A stretch of DNA of 64,000 bases. It comes from Mercurialis annua (lineage: Eukaryota; Streptophyta; Magnoliopsida; Malpighiales; Euphorbiaceae). This document shows, piece after piece, positions 1 through 11,861 of this stretch; positions within the stretch are counted from its first letter, which is position 1, and each line of letters opens with the position of its first letter. The notes beneath the pieces are model-generated. The model did not search any database. It had not been told where the DNA came from and saw nothing but the letters and a program-made list of their open reading frames with translations. The position numbers and the translations under genes were made by a program. The stretch spans positions 24,813,501-24,877,500 of the forward strand of contig NC_065577.1 in NCBI RefSeq assembly GCF_937616625.2, read 5' to 3'.

Positions 1-334
1 GAAACCCGTAGCTAGTCTTCCTTAAACATACAATTCAATTATACCTGCAGAAAACCAATGCTCGGGGGCAATCGAGACTTCAGCCTAAATCTAGCAGTTA
101 TAATATTCATCAGTTAATATAACATGCTTATCCAATTCCGAGTCTAAAATAGATTTATCATATGCCAAAGCAATAAAACCAGTCGAACCAATCCGACAAA
201 GATATAATAACAATAAAGACGTCTAGTTACTACTGCGGTCTAAGAATAAAACAGTTTTACAGTTTTACTAAAATAAATGGAACCTCCGAGGAAAAGTAAA
301 TGCGGAGATCACCAGACTCTCTCAGATCATAACC

Positions 335-2122
335 CTGGGGAAAATTGGGAAAACAACGGGGTCAGATATACTGAGATGAGTTTATACCACTATCTACATT
401 TATTAAGTGGAAAACCTTTAAAACCGTTTAAAACATTTAATAACGATATTACGGATAATGGTTGGAACCCTAATCCACAATTCTAATAAATATCACAATC
501 CAATAGGTCTGGTCCTGAGAGCTGAGCTACACCGAGTTACCACTGACCACACTTATACCAGAGTCCCGAGAGCTGAGCTACACCGAGTTACTCTACCTGG
601 TCCCGAGAGCTATGCTCACACCGAGTTGCCACATTTCCATATATACCTTACCCAGATAAATACCGGTGCGCACGCAGTCCTAATGATGCCCATTAGGTAG
701 CATGTTCCAACTAAGAGCCATAATATACAGTTCGAAATATACGTACAGTATATATATTTAATATTAAAATAACAATTTACTTAATAAAGCGGTAAATAGT
801 AAGTTCAAACTCACTGCTTGCTAATCCACGTGACAACCTCGCAAGCAATCGAATCATGGTTCGTCTCCGAAGTACGAACGGTCGACGGGTCTAAACAAGG
901 TATAAATAATAATTAAAAACATACCCTAACTCTAAAGAGTACTAGACACCACATAGGACTAGCACAAACGACAAGTCAAGGTAAAGCCCATCAAAATAAA
1001 CACAATACTCAATAAAATAACAAGCCAACAACAAGTCATGTTAAGTTAAGTTCCCGACCTTTAAAACATAAACCGGAGTGGGCAAAAACCCAAATCAACT
1101 TTATTTCAAATAAGTGATTCCAAAGTAGTGAGTCAACTGAGTCATCACTATGCTCAATTTCTTCCCACATGTCAGGCGACCAAAGTCTAACCCACCCAAA
1201 ACCAATGTATAAACCAAATTTAAAAATCCGGAATATCTTTACAATAATATTAACTTGAAACAAAGGAACTCAACACTTAACATCACTAACAATCCAATTG
1301 TAACAACACGCCAACACTTAAGCCAACACTTGGCAAAAGATTACCCAAATAAACACAACGTGTTAAATCACTTTAAATAGATACAACAATGATTATGAAC
1401 ACTTATAAACTAACCAATTCATATTTGAAATTACCTTTTTAATCCACTATCAAAACAATGGTAACTTATCTTAACTTATAAACGATTTGTCCAACAATTT
1501 CCAATTCAATCAATTAGCCCAACGTATTAGAACTATCAAAATAACCCTTTTGAAAAGATAATTTCCAGCCACATTTATATGCCTTTAAAACATCGGATTA
1601 CTTATAGAAACCTACAATTTAGTACCACACTTAAGTCTAGCCAATGATCTCAAGTCACCCAATGTAAGATTCTTAACTAGCCACCTATTACCCATTTATA
1701 TACGTATTTCCAGATTTTTATAGAAAGAGAAACATAATTTAATTCATAACCACATACCAAATCACATAGCCCTTAGTCTAAACAATGATTACAAGCTAAT
1801 CAAGTAAGAACATTAACAATTAACAACAACAACACCCAAAGTATGAAATCTCAGATTTCAATCAAGTCAAAACAGAATATACAACATGCTATATCACCCA
1901 AAGTAATAAAGTAAACCAATATCTAACAATCTCTACAATTTAAAGCAAAGGATTAGAACCACTAACCTCTTGAAATAGATTAATAATGATCCAATAGAGA
2001 AAACCAGAAAAATAATAACTCAATTCAGCCTATAGCAACATATAATAGAGAACAATTAATAAGAAATCGATTGAATGAGTTTTAAGGGATTAAATGTTGA
2101 AATAGTTGATTAAAATACTTAC
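335..2122 (-). other. putative LTR-internal intron
   Basis: On the minus strand a consensus donor (AATT|GTAAGTATTTT) lies at 2122, about 110 bases after the TATA box. A pyrimidine-rich acceptor ending in CCCCAG|GG lies at 335. The same donor/acceptor layout recurs in the other LTRs of the window. This is inferred from consensus and conservation only. Confidence 0.4.
511..629 (-). repeat. three tandem copies of a conserved LTR motif
   Basis: Three imperfect copies, spaced about 40-50 bases, read on the plus strand as GAGAGCTGAGCTACACCGAG plus TTAC. The same triplet, at the same place upstream of the putative acceptor, occurs at 37698-37825 and 45278-45400. Confidence 0.7.
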
Positions 2123-2230
2123 AATTGAAGAAAATAGGTTGAGGAATCAATAGGAGATGGTAATATGAGAGTGACAGCCGCAATAGGGTTTTAAGAAAAG
2201 TTCAAAACTGATTTAGGTCGAATAAGGTGG

Positions 2231-2238
2231 TATTTATA
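2231..2238 (-). promoter_or_regulatory. putative TATA box of the LTR
   Basis: On the minus strand this reads TATAAATA, a plant TATA consensus, directly downstream of the GC-rich repeat array, about 310 bases from the LTR 5' end. The E1 LTRs have the same arrangement (11590, 18881). Confidence 0.55.
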
Positions 2239-2246
2239 GAAAAACG

Positions 2247-2340
2247 GCGAACTGTAAAGTGCAAGTTGGCGACCGCGAACTATAGTTCGCGACCGCAAAG
2301 TAGTTGGCGACCGCTAACTAAAGTTGGCGACCGCTAACTT
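2247..2340 (-). repeat. GC-rich CG-core tandem array in LTR
   Basis: Short repeats of the type GTTGGCGACCGC and GTTCGCGACCGC, with alternating GCGAAC/GTTCGC inverted halves, form an abrupt GC-rich island in AT-rich sequence just upstream of the TATA box. Other LTRs in the window carry structurally similar but sequence-unrelated arrays. Confidence 0.7.
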
Positions 2341-5300
2341 TTCTGCCTAAGAAGGAAAAATGTGAAATTTGACTTTAAGCTCAGAATCGATCCGAAGACC
2401 CAAACCACACTCAAAACATCATAAAACATCATTCAAGAGGTCATGAACCTTCAAACCATGTTTTCGAGAAGTCAAACCAACTCAAACAAATCCAAGGTAT
2501 ATTGGAAAGTTCATCAGAACTAGCCGGAAAAACACGGGGTATTACATAAACGTTTGGTTTAAATTCCAAAAAAGGTAAAACGCTTGGATTTCTTTCGTAA
2601 TGTTTGTAAACTTTTGGCTTTGTTTCGTAACGTTTGTAAACGTTTGGCTTAAATCGCTAAATATGTGCAACGTTTGGATTTGTTTTGTAACGTTTTAAAC
2701 GTTTGGTTTGGTTTTGTAATGTTTGTAAAACTTTGGCTTGAATCGCTAAAAAGGTGAAACGTTTGGTTTTGTTTTGTAACGTTTGTAAACGATTGGCTTA
2801 AATCACTAATAATGTGAAACGTTTGGATTTGTTTTGTAACATTTTAAATGTTTGGCTTAAATCGCTAAAAAGGTGAAACTTGGTTTTGTTTCGTAACGAT
2901 TGTAAAAGTTTGGCTTAAATCACTAAAAGGCGAAACATTTGAATTTGTTTCGTAATATTTGTAAACGTTTGCCTTAAATTGCTAAAAAGGTGAAAAGTTT
3001 GGATTTATTCTGTACCGTTTGTAAACGTTTGGCTTAAATCGCTAAAAGGTTGAAACGTTTGGTTTTGTTTCAAAACCTTTGTAGACGTTTCGCTTAAATC
3101 GCTTAAAAGGGTAAACATTTGTATTGGTTTCGTAACTTTTGTAAGCGTTTGGCTTAATTGGCTACAATAAGGAAACATTTGGATTGGTTTCATAATGTTT
3201 GTAAATGTTTGGATTAAATTGCTAAAATGGGGAAACGTTTGGTTTTGTTCGTAACCTTGGTTAACGTTTGGCTTAAATTGCTAAAAAGGTGAAATGTTTG
3301 GTTTTGTTTCATAACCTTGGTAAAGGTTTGGCAGAAATTGTTAAAAAGGTGAAACGTTTGGATTTGTTTTGTAACGTTTGTAAACGTTTGGCTGAAATCG
3401 TTTAATATGTGAAATGTTTGGATTTGTTTCGTAACATTTTAAACGTTTGGTTTTGTTTCGTAATGTTTGCAAACCTTTGGCTTAAATCACAAAAAAGGTG
3501 AAACGTTTGGTTTTGTTTCGTAACGCTTAAATCGCTAAAAATGTGAAACGTTTGGATTTGTTTCGTAACGTATTAAACGTTTGGCTTAAATCGCTGAAAA
3601 TGTGAAACGTTTTGATTTGTTTCGTATCGTTTTAAGCATTTGGCTTAGATCGTTAAAAAGGTGAAATGTTTGGATTCGTTTCGTAACGTTTGTAAATGTT
3701 TGGCTTAAATCGCTAAAAAGGGGAAACGTTTGGATTTGTTTCGCAACATTTATAAACGTTTGGCTTAAATCGCTAAATAGGTGAAAAGTTTGGATTTGTT
3801 CCATAACGTTTGTAAACTTTTGGCTTAAATCGCTAAAAAGGTGAAACGCTTGTATTTGTTTCATAGCGTTTGTAAACATTTGGCTTAAATCGCTAAAAAA
3901 GACGAAATGTATTTATTTGTTTCGTAACGTTTGTAAACGTTTGGTTTAAATCGCTAAAAAGGTGAAACGTTTGGATTTGTTCTATAACTTTTGTAAACGT
4001 TTGGCTTAAATCGCTAAAAAGGTAAAAGATGAAACGCTTGGATTTGTTTCGTAACTTTTGTAAACGTTTGGCTTAAATTGATATAAAGGTGAAACATTTG
4101 GATTTGTATTGTAACGTTTGTAAACATTTAGCTTAAATCGCTAAAATTGGGAAACGTTTGGATTTGTGTCGTACTGTTTGTAAACGTTTGTCTTAAATTG
4201 CTAAAAAGTTTAAACATTTGGATTTGTTCCGTATTGTTTGTAAACGTTTGGCTTAAATTGCTAAAAAGGTGAAACGTTTTGTTTTGTTTCATAACCTTTG
4301 TAAACGTTTCGCTTAAATCACTTAAAAGGCGAAACGTTTTGATTTGTTTCGTAACGCTAATAAATGTTTGGCTTATATTGCTAATATGGAGAAACGTTTG
4401 GATTGGTTTCGTTACGTTTGTAAATGTTTGGCTTAAATCGCTAAAATGGGGAAACGTTTTGTTTTGTTTCATAATCTTGGTAAACGTTTGGCTTATATTG
4501 CTAAAAACGTTAAACGTTTTGATTTGTTTCATAACGTTTGTAAATGTTTTGCTTAAATTGCTAAAAATGTGAAATGTTTGATTTTGTTTCGTCATATTTG
4601 TAAATGTTTGGTTTAAATTCCTAAAAAGGTAAAATGCTTGGATTTGTTTCGTATTGTTTGTAAACTTTTGGCTTTCTTTCGTAACATTTGTAAACGTTTG
4701 GCTTAAATCGCTAAATAAGTGAAACGTTTGGATATGTTTTGTATAGTTTTAAATGTTTTGTTTGGTTTTTTAATGTTTGTAAAATGTTGGCTTAAATCGC
4801 TAAAAAGGTGAAACGTTTGGTTTTGTTTTGTAACGTTTGTAAACGATTGGCTTAAATTGCTAATAATGTGAAACGTTTGGATTTGTTTCGTAACATTTTA
4901 AATGTTTGGCTTAAATCGCTAAAAAGGTGAAACTTGGTTTTGTTTCGTAACGGTTGTAAAAGTTTGGTTTAAATCGCTAAAAGGCGAAACATTTGGATTT
5001 GTTTCGTAATATTTGTAAACGTTTGCCTTAAATTGCTAAAAAGGTGAAAAGTTTGGATTTGTTCTGTACCGTTTGTAAACGTTTGACTTGCTAAAAGGTT
5101 GAAACATTTGGTTTTGTTTCAAAACCTTTGTAAACGTTTCGCTTAAATCGCTTAAAAGGGGAAACATTTGGATTTGTTTCGTAACTTTTGTAAACGTTTG
5201 GCTTAATTTGCTACAATAGGGAAACATTTGGATTGGTTTCGTAATGTTTGTAAATGTTTGGCTTAAATCGCTAAAATGGGGAAACGTTTGGTTTTGTTCG

Positions 5301-5898
5301 TAACCTTGGTAAACGTTTGGCTTAAATTGCTAAAAAGGTGAAATGTTTAGTTTTGTTTCATAACCTTGGTAAACGTTTGGCATAAATTGTTAAAAAGGTG
5401 AAACGTTTGGATTTGTTTTGTAACGTTTGTAAACGTTTCGCTGAAATCGTTTAATATGGAAATGTTTGGATTTGTTTCGTAACATTTTAAACGTTTGGTT
5501 TTGTTTCGTAATGTTTGTAAACCTTTGGCTTAAATCGCAAGAAAGGTGAAACGTTTGCTTTTGTTTCGGAACGTTTGTAAACGTTTGGCTTAAATCGCTA
5601 AAAATGTGAAACGTTTGGATTTGTTTCGTAACGTATTAAACGTTTGGCTTAAATCGCTGTAAATGTGAAACGTTTGGATTTGTTTTGTAACGTTTTAAAT
5701 GTTTGGTTTTGTTTCGTAACGTTTATAAACGTGTGGCTTAAATCGCTAAAAAGGGGAAACGTTTCGATTCGTTTGTAAACGTTTGGCTGCAATTGCTAAA
5801 AAGGTGAAACATTTGGTTTTGTTTCGTAACGTTTGTAAACGTTTGGCATAAATTGCTATGAAAGGGAAACGCCGGGATTTGTTTCGTAAATGTTTGAT

Positions 5899-5943
5899 CT
5901 TAAAGGGGGTCTTCTATAATTTCACACGTGAGGGGTTATTTTG
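5899..5943. repeat. non-satellite spacer in array, copy 1
   Basis: About 45 bases unlike the monomer (TTGATCTTAAAG, GGGTCTTCTAT, CACGTG, GGGGTTATTTTG) interrupt the satellite. A near-identical copy lies at 7462-7507. Confidence 0.75.
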
Positions 5944-7461
5944 TTTGTAAACATTTGGCTTTGTTTCGTAACGTTTGTAAACGTTTGACTAAAATCGCTA
6001 AAAATGTGGAACATTTGGATTTATTTCGTAACGTTTTAAACGTTTGGTTTTTGTTTCGTAACATTTGTATATGTTTGGCTTAAATCACGAAAAAGGTGAA
6101 ACGTTTAGTTTTTGATTCGTAATGTTTGTAAACGTTTGGCTTAAATCGCTAAAAAGGTGAAAAGTTTGGTTTTTTTTCGTAACGTTTGTAAACGTTCGGC
6201 TTAAATCGCTAAAAAGGTGAAATGCTTGTTTTTGTTTTTACGTTTGTAAACGTTTGGCTTAAATGGCTAAAAAGGTGAAACGTTTGAATTTGTTTTGTAG
6301 CGTTTTTAAAAGTTTTGCTTTAATTGCTAAAAAGAGGAAACATTTGGATTTGTTTCTTAGCGTTTGTAAACGTTTGGTGTAAATCGCTAAAATGGGGAAA
6401 TGTTTGGATTTGTTGCGTAATATTTCCAGCGTTTTTTTTTGTTTCGTACCGTTTGTAAACGTTCGGCTTAAATCGCTAAAAAGGTGAAACGTTTGGATTT
6501 GTTTCGTAACTTTGTCAACGTTTGGCGTAAATCGCTAAAAAGGTGAAACGCTTGTATTTGTTTCGGAATGTTTGTAAACGTTTGGCTTAAAACGCAAAAA
6601 AGGTGAAACGTTTGCATTTCTTTCGTAACGTTTGTAAACGTTTGGTTTAAATCGTTAAAAAGGTGAAACTATTGTTTTTGTTTTGTTACCTTTGTAAACG
6701 TTTTAAACATTTGGTTTAAATCGCTAAAAAGGTGAAACGTTTAGTTTTGTTTTGTAACCTTTGTAAACGTTCGGCTTAAATCGTGAAAAAGGTGAAACAT
6801 TTGGATTTGTTTTGTAACGTTTGTAAACGTTTTGCTTAAATCTTTAAAAAGGTGAAACGTTTGGATTTGCTTCGTAACATTTGTAAATGTTTCGCTTAAA
6901 TCGCTAAAAAGGTAAAACGTTTGGTTTTGTTTCGTAACGTTTGTAAACGTATAGGTTAAAGTTCTAAAAAGGTGACTTGGATTTGTAAACGTATGGCTTA
7001 AATCGCTAAATATGTGAAACGTTTGGATTTGTTTCGTAACGTTTTAATCGTTTGGTTTTGTTTAGTAATGTTTGTAAACTTTTGGCTTAAATCGCTAAAA
7101 AGATGAAACGTTTGCTTTTGTTTCGTAACGTTTGTAAACTTTTGGCTTAAATCGCTAAAAATGTGAAACGTTTGGATTTGTTTCGTAATGTATTAAACTT
7201 TTGGCTTAAATCACTGAATATGTGAAACGTTTGGATTTGTTTTGTAACATTTTAAATGTTTGGTTTTGTTTCATAACTTTTTTAAACGTTTGGCCTAAAT
7301 CGCTAAAAAGGAGAAACGTTTGGATTCGTTTGTAAACGTTTTTAAACGTTTGGCTTAAATTGCTAAAAAGGTGAAACATTTGGTTTTATTTCGTAACGTT
7401 TGTAAACGTTTGGCTTAAATTGCTATAAAGGGGAAACGTTGGGATTTGTTTCGTAATTGTT

Positions 7462-7507
7462 TGATCTTAAAGCGGGTCTTCTATTGTTTCGCACGTGTGG
7501 GGTTATT
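7462..7507. repeat. non-satellite spacer in array, copy 2
   Basis: Second copy of the spacer at 5899-5943, with the same satellite flanks, marking a higher-order duplication with a period of about 1.56 kb. Confidence 0.75.
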
Positions 7508-9869
7508 TTGTTTGTAAACATTTGGCTTTGTTTCGTAACGTTTGTAAACGTTTGGCTAAAATCGCTAAAAATGTGAAACATTTGGATTTATTTCGTAACG
7601 TTTTACACGTTTGGTTTTGGTTCGTAACATTTGTATACGTTTGGCTTAAATCCCTGAAAAGGTGAAACATTTGGTTTTTGATTCCTAACGTTTGTAAACG
7701 TTTGGCTTAAATCGTTAAAAATGTGAAACGTTTGGATTTGTTTCCTAATGTTTTAAACATTTGGTTTTGTTTAGTAATATTTATAAACCTTTGGTAAATT
7801 TCTAAAAAGGTGAAACGTTTGGTTTTGTTTCGTAACGTTTGTAAACGTTTGGCTTATATCGCTAAAAAGGTGAAACGTTTTGATTTCTTCTGTAACGTTT
7901 GTAAACGATTGGCTTAAATCGCTAAAAAGGTGAAAAGTTTGTTTTCTTTCGTAACGTTTGTAAACGTTCGACTTAAATCACTAAAAAGGTTAAACGTTTG
8001 TTTTTGTTTCGTAATGTTTGTAAACATTTGGCTTAAATGGCTAAAAAGGTTAAATGTTGAATTTGTTTCGTAGCTTTTGTAAATGTTTTGCTTAAATTGC
8101 TAAAAAGGAGAAACATTTGGATTTGTTTCTTAGCGCTTGTAAACGTTTGGTGTAAATCGCTAAAATTGGGAAATGTTTGGATTTGTTTCGTATTATTTCA
8201 AACGTTTTTTTTTTGTTTCGTACCATTTGTAAACGTTCGGCTTAAATCACTAAAAAGGTGAATCGTTTGGATTTGTTTCATAACTTTGTAAACATTTAGC
8301 ATAAATCTCTAAAAAGGTGAAACGCTTGTATTTGTTTCGTAATGTTTGTAAACGTTTGGCTAAAAACGCTAAAAAGGGGAAACGTTTGCATTTCTTTCAT
8401 AACGTTTGTAAACGTTTGGCTTAATTCGCTAAAAAGATGAAACTATTGGTTTCGTTTCGTAACCTTTGTAAACGTTTTGTTTCATAACATTTTAAACATT
8501 TGATTTAAATCGCTAAAAAGGTGAAACGTTTGGTTTTGTTTCGGAACCTTTGTAAACGTTCGGCTTAAATCGCGAAATAGGTGAAACGTTTGGATTTGTT
8601 TCGTAACGTTTGTAAATGTTTTGCTTAAATCGCTAAAAAGGTGAAATATTTGGATTTGCTTCGTAACATTGGTAAACGTTTCGCTTAAATCGCTGAAAAG
8701 GTAAAACGTTTGGTTTTGTTTCGTAACGTTTCTAAACGTTAAACGTTACGAAATAAATCGAAACATTTAAAACGTTACGAAAGAAAACCATACGTTAACG
8801 TTTGTAAACGTTTGGCTTAAATCGCTAAAAATGTTAAACGTTTGGTTTTGTTTCGTAACGTTTGTAAACATTTGGCTTAAATAGCTAAAAAGGCGTAACA
8901 TTTGTAAACGTATGGCTTAAATTGCTAAAAAGGTGACTTGGATTTGTTTCGTAACATTTGTAAATGTTTGGCTTAAATCGCTAAAAATGTGAAATGCTTG
9001 GATTTGTTTCGTAATATCTGTAAATGTTTGCTTAAATGGCTAAAAAGGGGAAACGTTTGGATTTGTTTCGTAACCTTTGTAAACGTTTGGCTTAAATCGC
9101 TAAAAAGGTGAAACGTTTGGTTTTGTTTTGTAACCTTTGTAAACGTTCGGCTTAAATCGCGAAAAAGGTGAAACGTTTGGATTTGTTTCGTTACGTTTGT
9201 AAACGTTTAGCTTAAATCGCTAAAAAGGTGAAACGCTTGGATTTGTTTTGTAATGTTTGTAAACGTTTGGCTTAAATCGCTAAAAAGGTGAAACGTTTGG
9301 ATTTGTTTCGTAACATTTGTAAACGTTTGGTGTAATACCCCGTAAAATTAATGGACTAAATTATTCCTTGAAAGGAATAATTTATAGGACCGGGAGAACG
9401 TAAATTAAATTTAAGGATAAATTTAATTTATAGTATCTCCGGAAATATAAAATAGCTATAGAAGTTAAAATAAAAAATTTTGATAATTATATTTTAACTA
9501 ACGAGAAGTAAGAAATACTTATAATTAAAATAGAATAATTTATAAGTTCCGTGTGAATTTTTTGGAGTTAATATTCACGGAATATTTTTAGTAAGTAACC
9601 CCTAAAATTTTATAGAATTTGGATATAGGAATTTTATTAAGTGGGTCTAATTTAGCCCTAGTAAATCTTAAATGATTTATTAAAAATAAAATATAGGTCC
9701 CGTGAGAATAAAAATTACGTTTTTATTCTAATTACGAATTATGGAATTCATGGTTAAAATTTCATATAATTCGGAGTTCGTTGTCCGTTTTAGTTACAGA
9801 TGAATATTTATGAATTTGGGTTAAAGTAACGCGTGAATACCTAGGGACTTGTTTGGAATTTAACCAATC

Positions 9870-9878
9870 TATATATAT
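9870..9878 (+). promoter_or_regulatory. putative TATA box
   Basis: TATATATAT run about 540 bases into the LTR, followed about 90 bases later by a splice-donor-like site. It is the only strong TATA candidate in this LTR. Confidence 0.4.
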
Positions 9879-9966
9879 CAACATTTCAAATGAAATGTTT
9901 CATTTGTTCAAAGGCAACAAAAACTTAGGTTTAAGTTTCAGAGAACGACGACGAAGGCACGCGACG

Positions 9967-11126
9967 GTAGGTTATCCGTTCTCGATCCGATTTCTCGTTT
10001 CTAACTCAAATTTCTTCTGTAATCTGTTATTAATCGAAGTTATAATTGTTATTTTGAATTTGGTTATATAGAAAATGGATTATATTCGAATATATAATGG
10101 TTACCGTATCGAATCGAACAAATACGTAGCGATTTTATGTTCCGATAACAGAAATGGGTAGATTGGTGTTTGTATATGTGTTTAGGATCGAAAATTGATG
10201 CTTAAGCACGTCGAAAAACCCGGGAAATCGCGTTTCCCGGGGCTGTGAGCTTATAGTGCACGAACGTGCACCAACCATGGTGCACGAACGTGCACCAAAG
10301 TGAACGATCGTACACTAGCCTGGGTGAACGAACGTGCACCAGGCAGCACGACCGTGCACAGGGTTGCACAATCGTGCTGCCATGACTCGAGGGGGGGGAG
10401 TGTTTTGGGGCTTTTTGCCCTAACTTTTGACGCAAGTAATTGTCGAATTGTGGATGATTTAAATGGACTTTAAACCTTAAACCTGCACGTTTAAAGAACT
10501 AAAAGAACTTGGACGATTAAGGGAGTTCGATTAATTAAAACTTAGAGCAAGCAAGTAATCGGACCAGGAGAGTGGAGGGTGACCGAAAACTGTTTTGTGG
10601 ATAACGGTTTTGTGAGTTCGCATATATACTTTTGAATATTGATGTCATACCATTTATAACTAAAAATGTGCTTGAAATTATATTGCATAGAGTCGATTTG
10701 AAACCAATATATAGATCCACCGGAACGTGCTATCTATTGGGCAACAATAGAACTGTGTGATTACAAGTGTTAATAAATCATTGCATTGCATACTAGTTGG
10801 GTTCTTTGGCCAGATGCCTGCAAAGCGGCCTAGACCTAACAGGTTATCCTGGGGAGCCAGTAACTCAATGTACAGCCCAACAAACCTTACACATAGATAA
10901 GATGACTGTGATAACATGAGTTCACAGTTCATCCTGTGTTAAACAAGTGAGCATGAACTGTGGTATTAACCATAGTTAACCAAATGGGGTTTCTTTTAGG
11001 GTTTCATTTGGATCGATTATTTGGATGCACAAAGTGTGTTTACATGCGATTTCTGTTTTTATTAATATGCTTAAGTAATTATGTGAATTCACTCATATTT
11101 GACCCCCGTTGATTTCCCTTTCACAG
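9967..11126 (+). other. putative LTR-internal intron
   Basis: Donor-like ACG|GTAGGT at 9967 and acceptor-like CCCTTTCACAG|G ending at 11126, just after the conserved phrase GACCCC that precedes the acceptor in every LTR of this window. Weaker donor than in the other LTRs. Confidence 0.3.
10219..10385 (+). repeat. GC-rich palindromic array in LTR
   Basis: Opens with an inverted repeat at 10219-10241 (arms CCCGGGAAA and TTTCCCGGG around TCGCG). Several near-palindromes follow of the type GTGCACGAACGTGCAC, GCACGACCGTGCAC and GCACAATCGTGC. It stands out sharply from AT-rich surroundings. Confidence 0.8.
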
Positions 11127-11180
11127 GTAAATGACATTTTGACGTAACAAGACTTCCGGTTCTTTCTCCGAAATTTTAAT

Positions 11181-11261
11181 TAAATAAAGATCACTCTAGA
11201 GCTGCAGCGTAGTTCTAGCTCCGCATAGTAGTTCATTTATAAATAAAGATCACTCTAGAGC
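11181..11261 (+). repeat. 59-bp tandem duplication at LTR break
   Basis: The phrase TAAATAAAGATCACTCTAGA (plus GC) occurs at 11181 and again at 11240, so a 59-base unit is repeated and its second copy is cut exactly by the E1 LTR start at 11262. Confidence 0.8.
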
Positions 11262-11469
11262 TGTAACACCCCGTATTTTTTCGGCTTGTTACGATGAGTT
11301 TTTCAATGTGTTTTGGGTTGATGTTTGGTGGTTTAGTTCCGTGGAACTTTGGTTTAGGTTGCACAATAGTTATTTCGATGTTTGGGCTTGTTTTAAGTGT
11401 GGTTTGGGCCGTGTGGATCGACCTTGGGCTTAAGGCCGAGAAAATAAATAATTTTGGAAGCAGGGGGTG

Positions 11470-11568
11470 TATCACGGGCGTGACAGGAGCATCACGGTCG
11501 TGATACACCATCACGGCCGTGATACACCATCACGGCCGCGATTCAGTCATCTCGGGCGCGACGCGGCA
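11470..11568 (+). repeat. GC-rich palindromic array, E1 5' LTR
   Basis: Near-palindromic units ATCACGGTCGTGAT, ATCACGGCCGTGAT and ATCACGGCCGCGAT, spaced 19 bases, just upstream of the TATA box. This LTR has one 19-base unit more than the 3' LTR. Confidence 0.85.
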
Positions 11569-11589
11569 CTGTAGGGTTCACTATTTTGA

Positions 11590-11598
11590 TATAAATAG
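11590..11598 (+). promoter_or_regulatory. TATA box, E1 5' LTR
   Basis: TATAAATAG, a strong plant TATA consensus, about 330 bases into the LTR and directly after the palindromic array. Confidence 0.65.
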
Positions 11599-11861
11599 CT
11601 CCTTAACTCGATTCTTTCAGCCCTTTTTCACCCTATCAGATCTAATGCGACCCTACACTCAGATAAACCCTATTTTTATCATTCCTTTATGATCCTTGAT
11701 GGGTTTTAACAATTGATTGGTGATTGTTTATCCGTTTTGCGATTTCTACGCGTTTTGCTTGTGGTGTTCTTCGTTGGTGTGATTGTGACTCTTGTTGCTT
11801 CTGGTCCAGACCCTTTCCTAAGGTTTAATACTTATATAATCTTGTTATTCTCCATTCTAAG

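Larger units (their letters stand above)
1..2546 (-). mobile_element. LTR of Ty3/gypsy-type element, cut by window start
   Basis: Read on the minus strand it begins TGTAATACCCCG at 2546 and runs to the window edge, where the conserved pre-terminal phrase (GCTACGGGTTTC) of the LTR 3' end is reached. It is clearly related to the solo LTR at 44721-57420: both hold the three-copy motif near 511-629, the same conserved core near 800-970, and a GC-rich array next to a TATA box. The far end and any target duplication lie outside the window, so I cannot tell a solo LTR from part of a full element. The short reading frames inside are not conserved and look spurious. Confidence 0.85.
2547..9330 (+). 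repeat. 60-bp satellite array, block 1
   Basis: About 113 monomers of a 60-bp repeat. The monomer has two ~30-bp halves sharing AAACGTTTGG: one continues ATTTGTTTCGTAACGTT, the other CTTAAATCGCTAAAAAG. Many monomers are variants or have lost a half. Higher-order structure is visible: 2582-3600 resembles 4633-5650 (offset about 2.05 kb), and the stretches around 5900 and 7460 repeat with a shared non-satellite spacer. A short segment at 8740-8795 is inverted. Minus-strand reading frames here are a 20-residue repeat (FxNVTKQIQTFHLFSDLSQT type) and are artefacts of the period being divisible by three. No gene is seen. Confidence 0.97.
9331..11261 (+). mobile_element. truncated LTR of a Ty3/gypsy-type element
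   Basis: Starts TGTAATACCCCG immediately after satellite and keeps the family layout: TATA region near 9870, donor-like CG|GTAGGT at 9967, GC-rich palindromic array at 10219-10385, acceptor-like TTTCACAG|G at 11126. It stops at 11261 where the E1 LTR begins, before the expected LTR 3' end. The missing end is not found on the far side of E1, where satellite follows directly. No coding potential. Confidence 0.8.

Noticed and set aside
4128..4595. Long minus-strand reading frames with a 20-residue repeat (also at 3586, 22025, 22600, 35247, 58688, 62107, 62846 and others)
   Set aside because: They are translations of the 60-bp satellite. The period is divisible by three, so frames stay open by chance; they occur on both strands and have no recognisable domain.
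2547..9330. CRISPR array or direct-repeat defence locus
   Set aside because: The repeats are contiguous tandem monomers with no unique spacers, in plant-type retroelement context.
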